A stretch of DNA of 64,000 bases. Origin: Amphiura filiformis (lineage: Eukaryota; Echinodermata; Ophiuroidea; Amphilepidida; Amphiuridae). The stretch's first letter is position 1, and every line of letters starts with the position of its first letter. A program made the position numbers and the translations under genes. Of the stretch, positions 42,028 through 61,529 are shown piece after piece. The notes under the pieces were generated by a model that was given only the letters and a program-made list of their open reading frames with translations, was not told the DNA's origin and made no database searches. The stretch is from the NCBI RefSeq assembly GCF_039555335.1, contig NC_092637.1:41556990-41620989 (forward strand). The letters are read 5' to 3'.

Positions 42028-42724
42028 GTTTACGCACTAGAGTCAGACACTAGAATGATTGCGGAAGTTGCCGCGCGGTCGTATTTATATCGACTCGTAT
42101 GCAAATTAGGGATCCAAAAACGGATCCTGCGTAAAGGGCGGCCTATTAATTTCCCGCTTGCCTGTGTGGGGCTGATTCATATAGAACGCTTTCAAACATT
42201 TCCCAAGTTATCATTATTATTGAATTAATTTATCACAAATCTATTTTGAAGAAGATACAAAAAAAAAAAAAAAAAAAAAACTGAACGCATGCAAATTTAT
42301 TAACAAAATTGCCGCAATAAAAAAACAAACAAAAATACAACAAGGAAAAGAAAAAAAGAAAAGAGATACATTTTCTCTCTCTCTCTCTCTTTTATTTTAA
42401 ACCCGTTGTAGTTCCCATAGTGACAAAGAGTGATTTGGTGTGAATTTGGTGTGAATTTGAAGGCAAAGATCAAGGATCAAGGACGTAGGATGAAGATCAA
42501 GGATGCGAAGAAATAGCGTTTACATAAAATTGATATTTGCCAGGTTTAATCGAATGATTTGAGAATGCAGGCACATAGAGACAAAACCCCATACCTGTTG
42601 AACTTTGCGGACACAACACTGCGCCGAATGCACGGCGCAAGCTGATTGGTCGATTTCCGGGCGAGTGCAATGTGGCAGGATCCGCCCGAAGTGGTATATA
42701 AGCAGATCGGCGGATGTGTTTCGC
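42028..42724. promoter_or_regulatory. Divergent H2B/H2A promoter region, unit 4, cut at the H2A cap site
   Basis: H2B cap-like site 42052-42058, TATA 42082-42089, octamers 42099-42106 and 42289-42296. H2A inverted CCAAT 42645-42649 and TATATAA 42695-42701. The LINE begins at 42725, exactly 30 bp after the first T of the H2A TATA box. Confidence 0.92.
42717..42724 (+). repeat. Target-site duplication, left copy (TGTTTCGC)
   Basis: Repeated at 43909-43916. It occurs once at this place in uninterrupted units. Confidence 0.9.
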
Positions 42725-43908
42725 ATAGAGAAGTCCAGAGAAGTATTTACCGACAGGACTTGGCTACTAAAAGCATCTGATGCCTATCATCTTCACAGCA
42801 ATAGCGACCAAGTTCCAGCGCCAGAAATTGTTCAAGTCCCTAATCCATGGTCTTCTCCTACCGCGGACTTGCGCGTCCATCGTCCTTATGACAGCAAAAC
42901 ATCAGCTCCTCCAGAAATTGTAGCGGCGGCCGCATACAAAAGTATCACCGATGCCGAACAAGCTTTCAGTTCACCACCACTAGTGTACTATACCGATGGC
43001 TCAGTGAACGAAGACGGATCGTGTGGATTTGCGTTTGTAGCCCCTCATGCGAAAAAAATCTTTTAGAGCATCCGATGGACCGTGCAAACAGAATTAGCAG
43101 CCATTCGTGAGGCAGTCCGAGACGCCAACAGCCAGCCAGAAACAAGAGTCGTCATTCACACCGACAGTCAAGGTGCAATTGACAATCTGCGAAAGCCCCA
43201 CCGCGACAATATTCTGCTTAACAAAGATATTCAAACAGCTATTCGGCAAAGCAACAAAAACTTCATCATTAATTGATCCCCAGCCACATCGGTATACCAG
43301 GCAACGAGGAAGCGGATGCCGCAGCGAAAACAGGGACGACTAAAGACCAACCAGATATCACTATTCCAATTAGCCGCCGTCATTCTTTCCATAACACTGC
43401 ACACCACAGGTGGCAAGACCATATCCAGCAATCGCAGTCCGGGTCTGTTAATTGAGGCTTTCGCTGAACACACCAGGCGCCGCAGCGGCCTAAACAGGCA
43501 ACCAAGACGAACGCAGATCGCAATCAACTCGTTGAGGGTTAAAGCAAAAACTGCTAGGATAGCTATAGAAAACAATTTCACTTGCGCATACTGCGACCAG
43601 GATATCACATGTCAATGTGTTCATGATCTCACCGAATGCCCACGAACAGCGGCGCTACGCGAACAACTCCTCGAGCACTTAAAACCTGATCAGCATGTTA
43701 TCGATAAACAGCTTCTAGCAATTAACATTTTGGCCACCCAAACTCTTCGCGAATACCAGGAACTTAAAAACTTCAAGTTTTTCAGACCGCGCCAACAGCG
43801 CTAATTTTTGAGTCACTGTTCTATGAATAGTCTTTAGCAATCCAGGGGTCAAGCTTCTCAGCAATGACCCGGCTCCTGAAGGAGCGAACCAAATAAACTA
43901 AACTAAAC
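42725..43908 (+). mobile_element. 5'-truncated LINE-A relative in the H2A leader, unit 4
   Basis: It encodes the end of an ORF2 related to LINE-A: the linker KSREVFTD, RNase H (YYTDGSVNEDGS, HTDSQGAIDNLRKP) and the C-terminal Cys/His cluster CAYCDQDITCQC. At least two frame breaks or stops are visible. It ends with a short 3' UTR holding the hairpin GGCTCCTGAAGGAGC and a TAAAC tail. An 8-bp duplication flanks it. It is sense with respect to H2A and separates the TATA box from the cap box CCATTCA. Confidence 0.95.
42747..43804 (+). pseudogene. ORF2 fragment (RNase H and C-terminus) of the LINE-A relative
   Basis: Coding similarity to residues from about 920 of LINE-A ORF2 onward. The frame is broken near 43065-43080 (just after APHAKKIF) and near 43275 (after NKNFIIN). 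The C-terminal part is open to the stop at 43802-43804. Only the end of the polymerase is present, so it is inactive. Confidence 0.9.
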
Positions 43909-44336
<428 letters not shown>

Positions 44337-44364
44337 ACTTCTGTCATTTTCCCCATAAACAAAC

Positions 44365-44380
44365 GGCTCTTTTCAGAGCC
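44365..44380 (+). terminator. Histone 3' stem-loop of H2A, unit 4
   Basis: Consensus stem-loop and ACCA, kept although the gene is broken. Confidence 0.95.
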
Positions 44381-44879
44381 ACCAAAACTCCCAAAAAGAG
44401 AGATGATTGTGTTGTATACAAGATATAAAAATATTAAGATAGTTAAAGTAAGGTCTTTAATACTATAAGTAATAACTAGTCTTTATAAATAAATAAACAA
44501 ACATTACTATTATATTACGCGCGTCACACTATAAAGTTAATAATGCCTATCGGTATTGTGATTTTGTATCTAGTGTTGTTTGAACATGACTGTATCATAT
44601 AGCAATTTGTGTTCAGTATGAAGAAATCAAGTATTTGCCACATAGTTGTTGTCATTTTATTTACACTCTCCTTTTACACATTCAGCGTCCGTCATTTTAG
44701 CTACTTACAATATTTTGCAAGACGAATGAAGCTAAACACTTTCATTTCATTTTTTCCCCCTGTCCTAATAATTACATATTGTTTACATATTGACTGACAT
44801 TCATTTAATCTACGTTTGTTTTTATTACTACAGTGCTTTGACACTTAAAGGACCATTATCTCATTTTGGAAAATGTGGT
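44381..44879. other. H2A-H1 convergent spacer, unit 4
   Basis: AT-rich, no gene. Confidence 0.7.
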
Positions 44880-44895
44880 GGCTCTGAAAAGAGCC
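44880..44895 (-). terminator. Histone 3' stem-loop of H1, unit 4
   Basis: Consensus stem-loop and ACCA. Confidence 0.95.
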
Positions 44896-44925
44896 GTTTG
44901 TTTTTGACACTGCGGTGACACAGGT

Positions 44926-45543
44926 TTACTTCTTCTTGGGTGCTGTCTTCTTTGTCTTCGTGGCAGTCTTCTTCTTAACAGGTGTTTTCTTTGCTGGCTT
45001 CTTTGTCGCTGCTTTCTTCGCTGGCTTTGCAGTCTTCTTTGGTGTGACTTTCTTAGCGGCTTTCTTTGTAGACTTCTTCTTCGTTGTCGTCTTCTTGACA
45101 GTCTTCTTTGTTGCTGCTGTCTTCTTTGCCTTTGCTGCCTCCTTCTTTGCCTTCAGCTTAGCTGCTTTCTTGACCTTTGCTGCCTCTCTTTTCTCCTTCT
45201 TCTTTTCGGCGGCTGCCTTCTTGCGTGCTGCTGCTTTAGCCTTAATCGCCTTTTCCTTTTCTGCGTCAGCTTTCTTGGTTCCCAGTTTGAAAGAACCACT
45301 GGCTCCCTGTCCTTTTACCTGGACCAGGCTGCCCTTGGTTACACAAGACTTCAAGGCTTTGTTGATGTGCGAGTTCAGCTTCTCAATGTCGCACTTGTAG
45401 TTTGCAGCGATGTATTTCTTGATGGCTGAAACAGACGACCCTTTCTTTTCTTTCAGAGCACCGACGGCGGCGACGACCATGTCAGGACATGGTGGATGAG
45501 CACGGGGCTTAGCGACCTTCTTGGTTTTCTGAGCAGTAGCCAT
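44926..45543 (-). CDS. Linker histone H1, unit 4
   Basis: Intact, 205 residues, same protein as unit 1. Confidence 0.97.
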   Translation of the reverse strand: MATAQKTKKVAKPRAHPPCPDMVVAAVGALKEKKGSSVSAIKKYIAANYKCDIEKLNSHINKALKSCVTKGSLVQVKGQGASGSFKLGTKKADAEKEKAIKAKAAARKKAAAEKKKEKREAAKVKKAAKLKAKKEAAKAKKTAATKKTVKKTTTKKKSTKKAAKKVTPKKTAKPAKKAATKKPAKKTPVKKKTATKTKKTAPKKK

Positions 45544-46342
45544 GGTTGACGATATGAGTATCTTGCACGTTTTTCAACTAGTGAAACAACAGTAATAAAG
45601 TACACGCTGTTGCGATGCGACTTCTATATCATCATTGCGGACGTGCGTGAAATCGCCGGATTCGTGATCTCGTGCAGCGCCATTTTTGGTTCATTTCCCC
45701 ACAAGCTGTGCTTGATGTCAAGCCAAAAAATGCAATTTCTACACAAATAAACCTTTCAGATTACTTTCAAATGACGGATACGTTTAGAGATAAATGTGCA
45801 CAATCTTATTTTACACTTTGCGACTATGCATCGGTTTATTTTCGCTAATGACAGAACGGATTGGTCGTGCATGTATTAAAATAACACCTATGTGACCCAA
45901 CATTTTCATGATGTTTGCCCTGTCAAACAAAACTGTTACATACTCCCTTCACCATAATAAAAAACACGAGTTTATTCAACCAGAGGAACTTTAAATTGTT
46001 TTCAAATCCATGCGCTATGCTACATTTAGAGTTCCCAAAGGAGATGGTATAAAACACAACATGTATCTCCCCATCATCCCATCCGACAACTATTCTAGTA
46101 TGGAACTTTTGATTTTATAAGCACAACATTGACATGTGTGTACTTTCAGAAATGTAATAGGCCTAGTATAATAAGTGATTTTTCAAATTCCATGCCGTCT
46201 TACCGCCTTGTTCTACCATATTGCTATATTTATCTGTATTATTTGTTTACTTTACTTGATTTTCTATTTACTCTATTTTTCTATTTACTTTATGTCTATT
46301 ACTTTACTAACACATTGTCATCTCTCTTTTTTTTTTTGTGGT
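45544..46342 (-). promoter_or_regulatory. H1 promoter and H1-H3 spacer, unit 4
   Basis: The shared H1/H4 motif is at 45634-45652. The spacer is uninterrupted. Confidence 0.85.
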
Positions 46343-46358
46343 GGCTCTGAAAAGAGCC
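46343..46358 (-). terminator. Histone 3' stem-loop of H3, unit 4
   Basis: Consensus stem-loop and ACCA. The following sequence is a longer A-run before GAGAGATG, and the usual CTTC is lost. Confidence 0.93.
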
Positions 46359-46384
46359 GTTTGAATTTTGAAGAGTTTTTCCGC

Positions 46385-47401
<1,017 letters not shown>

Positions 47402-47417
47402 GGCTCTGAAAAGAGCC
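47402..47417 (-). terminator. Histone 3' stem-loop of H4, unit 4
   Basis: Consensus stem-loop, ACCA and CCAAAAAGAGAAATG. Confidence 0.95.
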
Positions 47418-47450
47418 GTTTGTTTTTAGGGAAGCGGTAGTTTCTTGAGT

Positions 47451-48463
<1,013 letters not shown>

Positions 48464-48479
48464 GGCTCTGAAAAGAGCC
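48464..48479 (-). terminator. Histone 3' stem-loop of H2B, unit 5
   Basis: Consensus stem-loop and ACCA. Confidence 0.95.
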
Positions 48480-48502
48480 GTTTGTTTTTATGTAAAGCAC
48501 AT

Positions 48503-48874
48503 TTACTTGGAGGTTGTATATTTGGTGACAGCCTTTGTGCCTTCGCTGACAGCGTGTTTGGCCAGCTCTCCAGGTAGAAGAAGGCGGACAGCGGTCTGTA
48601 CCTCTCGGCTGCTGATCGTGGATTTCTTGTTGTAATTAGCTAGGCGAGAAGCTTCCCCGGCGATGCGCTCGAAGATGTCGTTGACGAAACTGTTCATGAT
48701 GCTCATGGCACGGCTTGATATACCAGTGTCTGGATGAACCTGCTTCAACACCTTGTAGATGTAGATACCGTAGCTTTCCTTTCTGCGCCTACGTCTTTTA
48801 CCAGCAACCCCGGCTGGGCGACCCCGAGCCTTTCCTGCTTTCTTCGCACCTTTACCACTTGCTTTGGGAGACAT
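48503..48874 (-). CDS. Histone H2B, unit 5
   Basis: Intact, 123 residues, same protein as unit 1. Confidence 0.98.
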   Translation of the reverse strand: MSPKASGKGAKKAGKARGRPAGVAGKRRRRRKESYGIYIYKVLKQVHPDTGISSRAMSIMNSFVNDIFERIAGEASRLANYNKKSTISSREVQTAVRLLLPGELAKHAVSEGTKAVTKYTTSK

Positions 48875-50006
<1,132 letters not shown>

Positions 50007-50034
50007 ACTTCTGTCATTTTCCCCATAAACAAAC

Positions 50035-50050
50035 GGCTCTTTTCAGAGCC
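50035..50050 (+). terminator. Histone 3' stem-loop of H2A, unit 5
   Basis: Consensus stem-loop and ACCA. Confidence 0.95.
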
Positions 50051-50552
50051 ACCAAAACTCCCAAAAAGAGAGATGATTGTGTTGTATACAAGATATAAAT
50101 AAATATTAAGATAGTAAAAGTAAGGTCTTTAATACTATAAGTAATAACTAGTCTTTATAAATAAATAAACAAACATTACTATTATATTACGCGCGTCACA
50201 GTATAAAGTTAATAATGCCTATCGGTATTGTGATTTTGTATCTAGTGTTGTTTGAACATGACTGTATCATATAGCAATTTGTGTTCAGTATGAAGAAATC
50301 AAGTATTTGCCACATAGTTGTTGTCATTTTATTTACACTCTCCTTTTTACACATTCAGCGTCCGTCATTTTAGCTACTTACAATATTTTGCAAGACGAAT
50401 GAAGCTAAACACTTTCATTTCATTTTTTCCCCCTGTCCTAATAATTACATATTGTTTACATATTGACTGACATTCATTTAATCTACGTTTGTTTTTATTA
50501 CTACAGTGCTTTGACACTTAAAGGACCATTATCTCATTTTGGAAAATGTGGT
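50051..50552. other. H2A-H1 convergent spacer, unit 5
   Basis: AT-rich, no gene. It carries the CACAGT variant seen in units 1 and 6. Confidence 0.7.
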
Positions 50553-50568
50553 GGCTCTGAAAAGAGCC
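50553..50568 (-). terminator. Histone 3' stem-loop of H1, unit 5
   Basis: Consensus stem-loop and ACCA. Confidence 0.95.
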
Positions 50569-50598
50569 GTTTGTTTTTGACACTGCGGTGACACAGGT

Positions 50599-51215
50599 TT
50601 ACTTCTTCTTGGGTGCTGTCTTCTTTGTCTTCGTGGCAGTCTTCTTCTTAACAGGTGTTTTCTTTGCTGGCTTCTTTGTCGCTGCTTTCTTCGCTGGCTT
50701 TGCAGTCTTCTTTGGTGTGACTTTCTTAGCGGCTTTCTTTGTAGACTTCTTCTTCGTTGTCGTCTTCTTGACAGTCTTCTTTGTTGCTGCTGTCTTCTTT
50801 GCCTTTGCTGCCTCCTTCTTTGCCTTCAGCTTAGCTGCTTTCTTGACCTTCGCTGCCTCTCTTTTCTCCTTCTTCTTTTCGGCGGCTGCCTTCTTGCGTG
50901 CTGCTGCTTTAGCCTTAATCGCCTTTTCCTTTTCTGCGTCAGCTTTCTTGGTTCCCAGTTTGAAAGAACCACTGGCTCCCTGTCCTTTTACCTGGACCAG
51001 GCTGCCCTTGGTTACACAAGACTTCAAGGCTTTGTTGATGTGCGAGTTCAGCTTCTCAATGTCGCACTTGTAGTTTGCAGCGATGTATTTCTTGATGGCT
51101 GAAACAGACGACCCTTTCTTTTCTTTCAGAGCACCGACGGCGGCGACGACCATGTCAGGACATGGTGGATGAGCAAGGGCTTAGCGACCTTCTTGGTTTT
51201 CTGAGCAGTAGCCAT
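50599..51215 (-). pseudogene. Linker histone H1 with an N-terminal frameshift, unit 5
   Basis: It is 617 nt instead of 618. GAGCACGGGGCTT is GAGCAAGGGCTT at 51171-51182, which shifts the frame about 13 codons after the normal ATG. Translation from the next in-frame ATG (51153) would give 184 residues lacking the first 21, with the first globular-domain residues trimmed. Either inactive or N-terminally shortened. Confidence 0.85.
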
Positions 51216-52001
51216 GGTTGACGATATGAGTATCTTGCACGTTTTTCAACTAGTGAAACAACAGTAATAAAGTACACGCTGTTGCGATGCGACTTCTATA
51301 TCATCATTGCGGACGTGCGTGAAATCGCCGGATTCGTGATCTCGTGCAGCGCCATTTTTGGTTCATTTCCCCTGGCTGTGCTTGATGTCAAGCCAAAAAA
51401 TGCAATTTCTACACAAATAAACCTTTCAGATTACTTTCAAATGACGGATACGTTTAGAGATAAATGTGCACAATCTTATTTTACACTTTGCGACTATGCA
51501 TCGGTTTATTTTCGCTAATGACAGAACGGATTGGTCGTGCATGTATTAAAATAACACCTATGTGACCCAACATTTTCATGATGTTTGCCCTGTCAAACAA
51601 AACTGTTACATACTCCCTTCACCATAATAAAAAACACGAGTTTATTCAACCAGAGGAACTTTAAATTGTTTTCAAATCCATGCGCTATGCTACATTTAGA
51701 GTTCCCAAAGGAGATGGTATAAAACACAACATGTATCTCCCCATCATCCCATCCGACAACTATTCTAGTATGGAACTTTTGATTTTATAAGCACAACATT
51801 GACATGTGTGTACTTTCAGAAATGTAATAGGCCTAGTATAATAAGTGATTTTTCAAATTCCATGCCGTCTTACCGCCTTGTTCTACCATATTGCTATATT
51901 TATCTGTATTATTTTTGTTTCCTTGATTACTTGATTTTCTATTTACTTTATTTCTATTACTTTACTAACACATTGTCATCTCTCTTTTTTGAAGTTGTGG
52001 T
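51216..52001 (-). promoter_or_regulatory. H1 promoter and H1-H3 spacer, unit 5
   Basis: The shared H1/H4 motif is at 51306-51324. Small differences occur at CCCCTGGCTGTG (near 51369) and in the TTTACTTTATT stretch before the H3 stem-loop. Confidence 0.85.
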
Positions 52002-52017
52002 GGCTCTGAAAAGAGCC
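52002..52017 (-). terminator. Histone 3' stem-loop of H3, unit 5
   Basis: Consensus stem-loop and ACCA; it belongs to a disrupted H3. Confidence 0.95.
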
Positions 52018-52043
52018 GTTTGAATTTTGAAGAGTTTTTCCGC

Positions 52044-52123
52044 TTATGCGCGCTCTCCACGGATGCTGCCAGCTGGATGTCTTTCGGCATGATGGTCACA
52101 CGCTTGGCATGGATTGCACACAG
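52044..52123 (-). pseudogene. Histone H3 C-terminal piece, unit 5 (split by a LINE)
   Basis: The last 28 codons or so of H3, separated from the rest by an 888-bp insertion. A 4-bp deletion near 52064-52068 (GATGCTGCCAGC in place of GATGCGGCGTGCCAGC) also shifts the frame close to the end. Confidence 0.95.
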
Positions 52124-53944
<1,821 letters not shown>

Positions 53945-53960
53945 GGCTCTGAAAAGAGCC
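53945..53960 (-). terminator. Histone 3' stem-loop of H4, unit 5
   Basis: Consensus stem-loop, ACCA and CCAAAAAGAGAAATG. Confidence 0.95.
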
Positions 53961-53993
53961 GTTTGTTTTTAGGGAAGCGGTAGTTTCTTGAGT

Positions 53994-55000
<1,007 letters not shown>

Positions 55001-55016
55001 GGCTCTGAAAAGAGCC
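55001..55016 (-). terminator. Histone 3' stem-loop of H2B, unit 6
   Basis: Consensus stem-loop and ACCA. Confidence 0.95.
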
Positions 55017-55039
55017 GTTTGTTTTTATGTAAAGCACAT

Positions 55040-55411
55040 TTACTTGGAGGTTGTATATTTGGTGACAGCCTTTGTGCCTTCGCTGACAGCGTGTTTGGCC
55101 AGCTCTCCAGGTAGAAGAAGGCGGACAGCGGTCTGTACCTCTCGGCTGCTGATCGTGGATTTCTTGTTGTAATTAGCTAGGCGAGAAGCTTCCCCGGCGA
55201 TGCGCTCGAAGATGTCGTTGACGAAACTGTTCATGATGCTCATGGCACGGCTTGATATACCAGTGTCTGGATGAACCTGCTTCAACACCTTGTAGATGTA
55301 GATACCGTAGCTTTCCTTTCTGCGCCTACGTCTTTTACCAGCAACCCCGGCTGGGCGACCCCGAGCCTTTCCTGCTTTCTTCGCACCTTTACCACTTGCT
55401 TTGGGAGACAT
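55040..55411 (-). CDS. Histone H2B with a transposable element in its leader, unit 6
   Basis: The coding region is intact (123 residues, same protein as unit 1). A 598-bp element sits between the TATA box and the start codon, so a transcript from the H2B promoter would carry the element as a long 5' leader. Expression is doubtful. Confidence 0.95.
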   Translation of the reverse strand: MSPKASGKGAKKAGKARGRPAGVAGKRRRRRKESYGIYIYKVLKQVHPDTGISSRAMSIMNSFVNDIFERIAGEASRLANYNKKSTISSREVQTAVRLLLPGELAKHAVSEGTKAVTKYTTSK

Positions 55412-55439
55412 GTTTACGCACTAGAGTCAGACACTAGAA

Positions 55440-55452
55440 TGATTGCGGAAGT
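55440..55452 (-). repeat. Target-site duplication, left copy (TGATTGCGGAAGT)
   Basis: Repeated at 56051-56063 and again at 56067-56079 after a stray GAT. It occurs once in empty H2B promoters. Confidence 0.9.
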
Positions 55453-56050
55453 TCGTTCGTTCGTTCGTTCGTTAGGTTCGCTCTCGTTGGAGCAGGGTCA
55501 TTGCTAAAAGCTTGTCCCTCTGGTTGCAAAAATCTGTTCAAAAGAACAGGAACTGCGTAACTTTTGGTCGCTGTATAAGCCGACCCACTCTGGTTGGTCA
55601 ATCTGAAGTGACTTCTTGAAGACTTGTGTTTCAGCGTAGCCCCTGTGGCAGCCATGTAAGGCGCGTATCGGTTTTATACTAGCTCGCACTAGTCCGAGTC
55701 GTCGGTTCCCTTATAGCAAACTGCCAAGTCTTGTGAATAGTAAATTATTCCCCCAGTCCGTTAACCGGTCAAGCCAGTACAACGAACCATAATGGGATAA
55801 TGTTACTATTCGGTATAACTTTGGTTCGACCTTATGCTGCTGGAAAGCTCGGGATAGCTTGGGTGCTTCGACACAACAGGTAGGCTCATGTGCAGTGACA
55901 CGGCGGTATGCACATTCAAACGTCTAGCTGTTGCCGCCCTCGTCACTATCCTTAACCTTCTTAGCGCAATAGGTCTTGCCTCTATTGTACCTTCACGTGC
56001 TCGTACCGTAGTCACTTCCCGACCGCCACTCACGACGAGTCGGTGACTGA
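55453..56050 (-). mobile_element. Short non-autonomous retroelement sharing both ends with LINE-A
   Basis: 598 bp with no protein-coding frame. Its 3' end (minus strand) is CAAGCTTTTAGCAATGACCC, hairpin GCTC/GAGC, GCGAACC and an AACG tail. The LINE-A relative ends CAAGCTTCTCAGCAATGACC, hairpin, GCGAACC. A 25-bp core starting GTTAACCGGTCAAGCCAGT (55760-55784) equals the core of the LINE-A 5' monomers. The 5' end has CGTCGTGAGTG, as does LINE-A at 5730-5743. It is flanked by a 13-bp duplication and is sense to H2B. Confidence 0.88.
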
Positions 56051-57170
<1,120 letters not shown>

Positions 57171-57198
57171 ACTTCTGTCATTTTCCCCATAAACAAAC

Positions 57199-57214
57199 GG
57201 CTCTTTTCAGAGCC
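57199..57214 (+). terminator. Histone 3' stem-loop of H2A, unit 6
   Basis: Consensus stem-loop; the flank is ACCACA rather than ACCAAA. Confidence 0.95.
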
Positions 57215-57714
57215 ACCACAACTCCCAAAAGAGAGATGATTGTGTTGTATACAAGATATAAATAAATATTAATATAGTTAAAATAAGGTCTTTAATACTA
57301 TAAGTAATAACTAGTCTTTATAAATAAATAAACAAACATTACTATTATATTACACGCGTCACAGTATAAAGTTAATAATGCCTATCGGTATTGTGATTTT
57401 GTATCTAGTGTTGTTTGAACATGACTGTATCATATAGCAATTTGTGTTCAGTATGAAGAAATCAAGTATTTGCCACATAGTTGTTGTCATTTTATTTACA
57501 CTCTCCTTTTTACACATTCAGCGTCCGTCATTTTAGCTACTTACAATATTTTGCAAGACGAATGAAGCTAAACACTTTCATTTCATTTTTTCCCCTGTCC
57601 TAATAATTACATATTGTTTACATATTGACTGACATTCATTTAATCTACGTTTGTTTTTATTACTACAGTGCTTTGACACTTAAAGGACCATTATCTCATT
57701 TTGGAAAATGTGGT
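57215..57714. other. H2A-H1 convergent spacer, unit 6
   Basis: AT-rich, no gene. Confidence 0.7.
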
Positions 57715-57730
57715 GGCTCTGAAAAGAGCC
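57715..57730 (-). terminator. Histone 3' stem-loop of H1, unit 6
   Basis: Consensus stem-loop and ACCA. Confidence 0.95.
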
Positions 57731-57760
57731 GTTTGTTTTTGACACTGCGGTGACACAGGT

Positions 57761-58378
57761 TTACTTCTTCTTGGGTGCTGTCTTCTTTGTCTTCGTGGCA
57801 GTCTTCTTCTTAACAGGTGTTTTCTTTGCTGGCTTCTTTGTCGCTGCTTTCTTCGCTGGCTTTGCAGTCTTCTTTGGTGTGACTTTCTTAGCGGCTTTCT
57901 TTGTAGACTTCTTCTTCGTTGTCGTCTTCTTGACAGTCTTCTTTGTTGCTGCTGTCTTCTTTGCCTTTGCTGCCTCCTTCTTTGCCTTCAGCTTAGCTGC
58001 TTTCTTGACCTTTGCTGCCTCTCTTTTCTCCTTCTTCTTTTCGGCGGCTGCCTTCTTGCGTGCTGCTGCTTTAGCCTTAATCGCCTTTTCCTTTTCTGCG
58101 TCAGCTTTCTTGGTTCCCAGTTTGAAAGAACCACTGGCTCCCTGTCCTTTTACCTGGACCAGGCTGCCCTTGGTTACACAAGACTTCAAGGCTTTGTTGA
58201 TGTGCGAGTTCAGCTTCTCAATGTCGCACTTGTAGTTTGCAGCGATGTATTTCTTGATGGCTGAAACAGACGACCCTTTCTTTTCTTTCAGAGCACCGAC
58301 GGCGGCGACGACCATGTCAGGACATGGTGGATGAGCACGGGGCATAGCGACCTTCTTGGTTTTCTGAGCAGTAGCCAT
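57761..58378 (-). CDS. Linker histone H1 with K12M, unit 6
   Basis: The frame is intact (205 residues). KVAKPRAHP reads KVAMPRAHP, a Lys-to-Met change in the N-terminal tail. The start is taken at the conserved ATG of the other copies. The leader has one T fewer than elsewhere. Confidence 0.95.
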   Translation of the reverse strand: MATAQKTKKVAMPRAHPPCPDMVVAAVGALKEKKGSSVSAIKKYIAANYKCDIEKLNSHINKALKSCVTKGSLVQVKGQGASGSFKLGTKKADAEKEKAIKAKAAARKKAAAEKKKEKREAAKVKKAAKLKAKKEAAKAKKTAATKKTVKKTTTKKKSTKKAAKKVTPKKTAKPAKKAATKKPAKKTPVKKKTATKTKKTAPKKK

Positions 58379-59174
58379 GGTTGACGATATGAGTATCTTG
58401 CACGTTTTCAACTAGTGAAACAACAGTAATAAAGTACACGCTGTTGCGATGCGACTTCTATATCATCATTGCGGACGTGCGTGAAATCGCCGGATTCGTG
58501 ATCTCGTGCAGCGCCATTTTTGGTTCATTTCCCCAAGCTGTGCTTGATGTCAAGCCAAAAATGCAATTTCTACACAAATAAACCTTTCAGATTACTTTCA
58601 AATGACGGATACGTTTAGAGATAAATGTGCACAATCTTATTTTACACTTTGCGACTATGCATCGGTTTATTTTCGCTAATGACAGAACGGATTGGTCGTG
58701 CATGTATTAAAATAACACCTATGTGACCCAACATTTTCATGATGTTTGCCCTGTCAAACAAAACTGTTACATACTCCCTTCACCATAATAAAAAACACGA
58801 GTTTATTCAACCAGAGGAACTTTAAATTGTTTTCAAATCCATGCGCTATGCTACATTTAGAGTTCCCAAAGGAGATGGTATAAAACACAACATGTATCTC
58901 CCCATCATCCCATCCGACAACTATTCTAGTATGGAACTTTTGATTTTATAAGCACAACATTGACATGTGTGTACTTTCAGAAATGTAATAGGCCTAGTAT
59001 AATAAGTGATTTTTCAAATTCCATGCCGTCTTACCGCCTTGTTCTACCATATTGCTATATTTATCTGTATTATTTGTTTACTTTACTTGATTTTCTATTT
59101 ACTCTATTTTTCTATTTACTTTATGTCTATTACTTTACTAACACATTGTCATCTCTCTTTTTTGAAGTTGTGGT
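58379..59174 (-). promoter_or_regulatory. H1 promoter and H1-H3 spacer, unit 6
   Basis: The shared H1/H4 motif is at 58468-58486. Otherwise like unit 3. Confidence 0.85.
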
Positions 59175-59190
59175 GGCTCTGAAAAGAGCC
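59175..59190 (-). terminator. Histone 3' stem-loop of H3, unit 6
   Basis: Consensus stem-loop, ACCA and CAAAAAAGAGAGATG. Confidence 0.95.
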
Positions 59191-59216
59191 GTTTGAATTT
59201 TGAAGAGTTTTTCCGC

Positions 59217-59626
<410 letters not shown>

Positions 59627-60231
59627 GATTTCGTTTCAACGTATCAATGAATATTGAATAAAGTTCAGCGTAAACGAGACCCTTTATATACCGGTCGGTT
59701 TCCGGGCGAAGAGTTTGCACCTCTTCGGTCATTGGTGGGTTCACCGCGGTTCCTGATTGGACGACAGAATCGATCATCTGATTGGACAACGAGCCGCGCA
59801 GCATGCATGCACGATAGATTTGGCATTGCTATTTTATATTTTCGATAAACATGGCAGATATTTAGGCACAATTCAATATTCATGACAGAAATTAGCAAAG
59901 TTTACACCGACTTTGTGTCAACATTATTGTAAACATGATAAGTACTCAACTGTGTAAAACAATTCATCAAAGTCGCCATCTATCATATGTTCATTTCATA
60001 ATTATATAACAGCCAGCACTTTATTTTTTATTAAAGAATATAATGTGCAGCAAATATAAGGATAACACAACTAGCTTATTATTTTGTCGGTTTCTGTTTC
60101 TTATCTTATGTTATGTTCAATTATTACTCTGTATTCAGTTAACTATCTATCTATTTATTAACGAATTCATTTATTTATATATTTACTTAGTTAATATATC
60201 ACAATTTCATTTCTCTTTTGGAAGTAATGGT
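59627..60231 (-). promoter_or_regulatory. H3 promoter and H3-H4 spacer, unit 6
   Basis: TATA 59683-59690; CCAAT boxes at 59731, 59756 and 59781 (minus strand). Confidence 0.92.
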
Positions 60232-60247
60232 GGCTCTGAAAAGAGCC
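60232..60247 (-). terminator. Histone 3' stem-loop of H4, unit 6
   Basis: Consensus stem-loop and ACCA; the downstream A-run is one base shorter (CCAAAAGAGAAATG). Confidence 0.94.
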
Positions 60248-60280
60248 GTTTGTTTTTAGGGAAGCGGTAGTTTCTTGAGT

Positions 60281-61292
<1,012 letters not shown>

Positions 61293-61308
61293 GGCTCTGA
61301 AAAGAGCC
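61293..61308 (-). terminator. Histone 3' stem-loop of H2B, unit 7
   Basis: Consensus stem-loop and ACCA, after a truncated gene. Confidence 0.95.
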
Positions 61309-61331
61309 GTTTGTTTTTATGTAAAGCACAT

Positions 61332-61529
<198 letters not shown>

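Noticed and set aside
58379-58411. An 11-residue N-terminal extension of H1 in unit 6
   Set aside because: The extended frame begins at TTG, not ATG, and only opens because one T is missing in the leader. The conserved ATG at 58378 is the better start.
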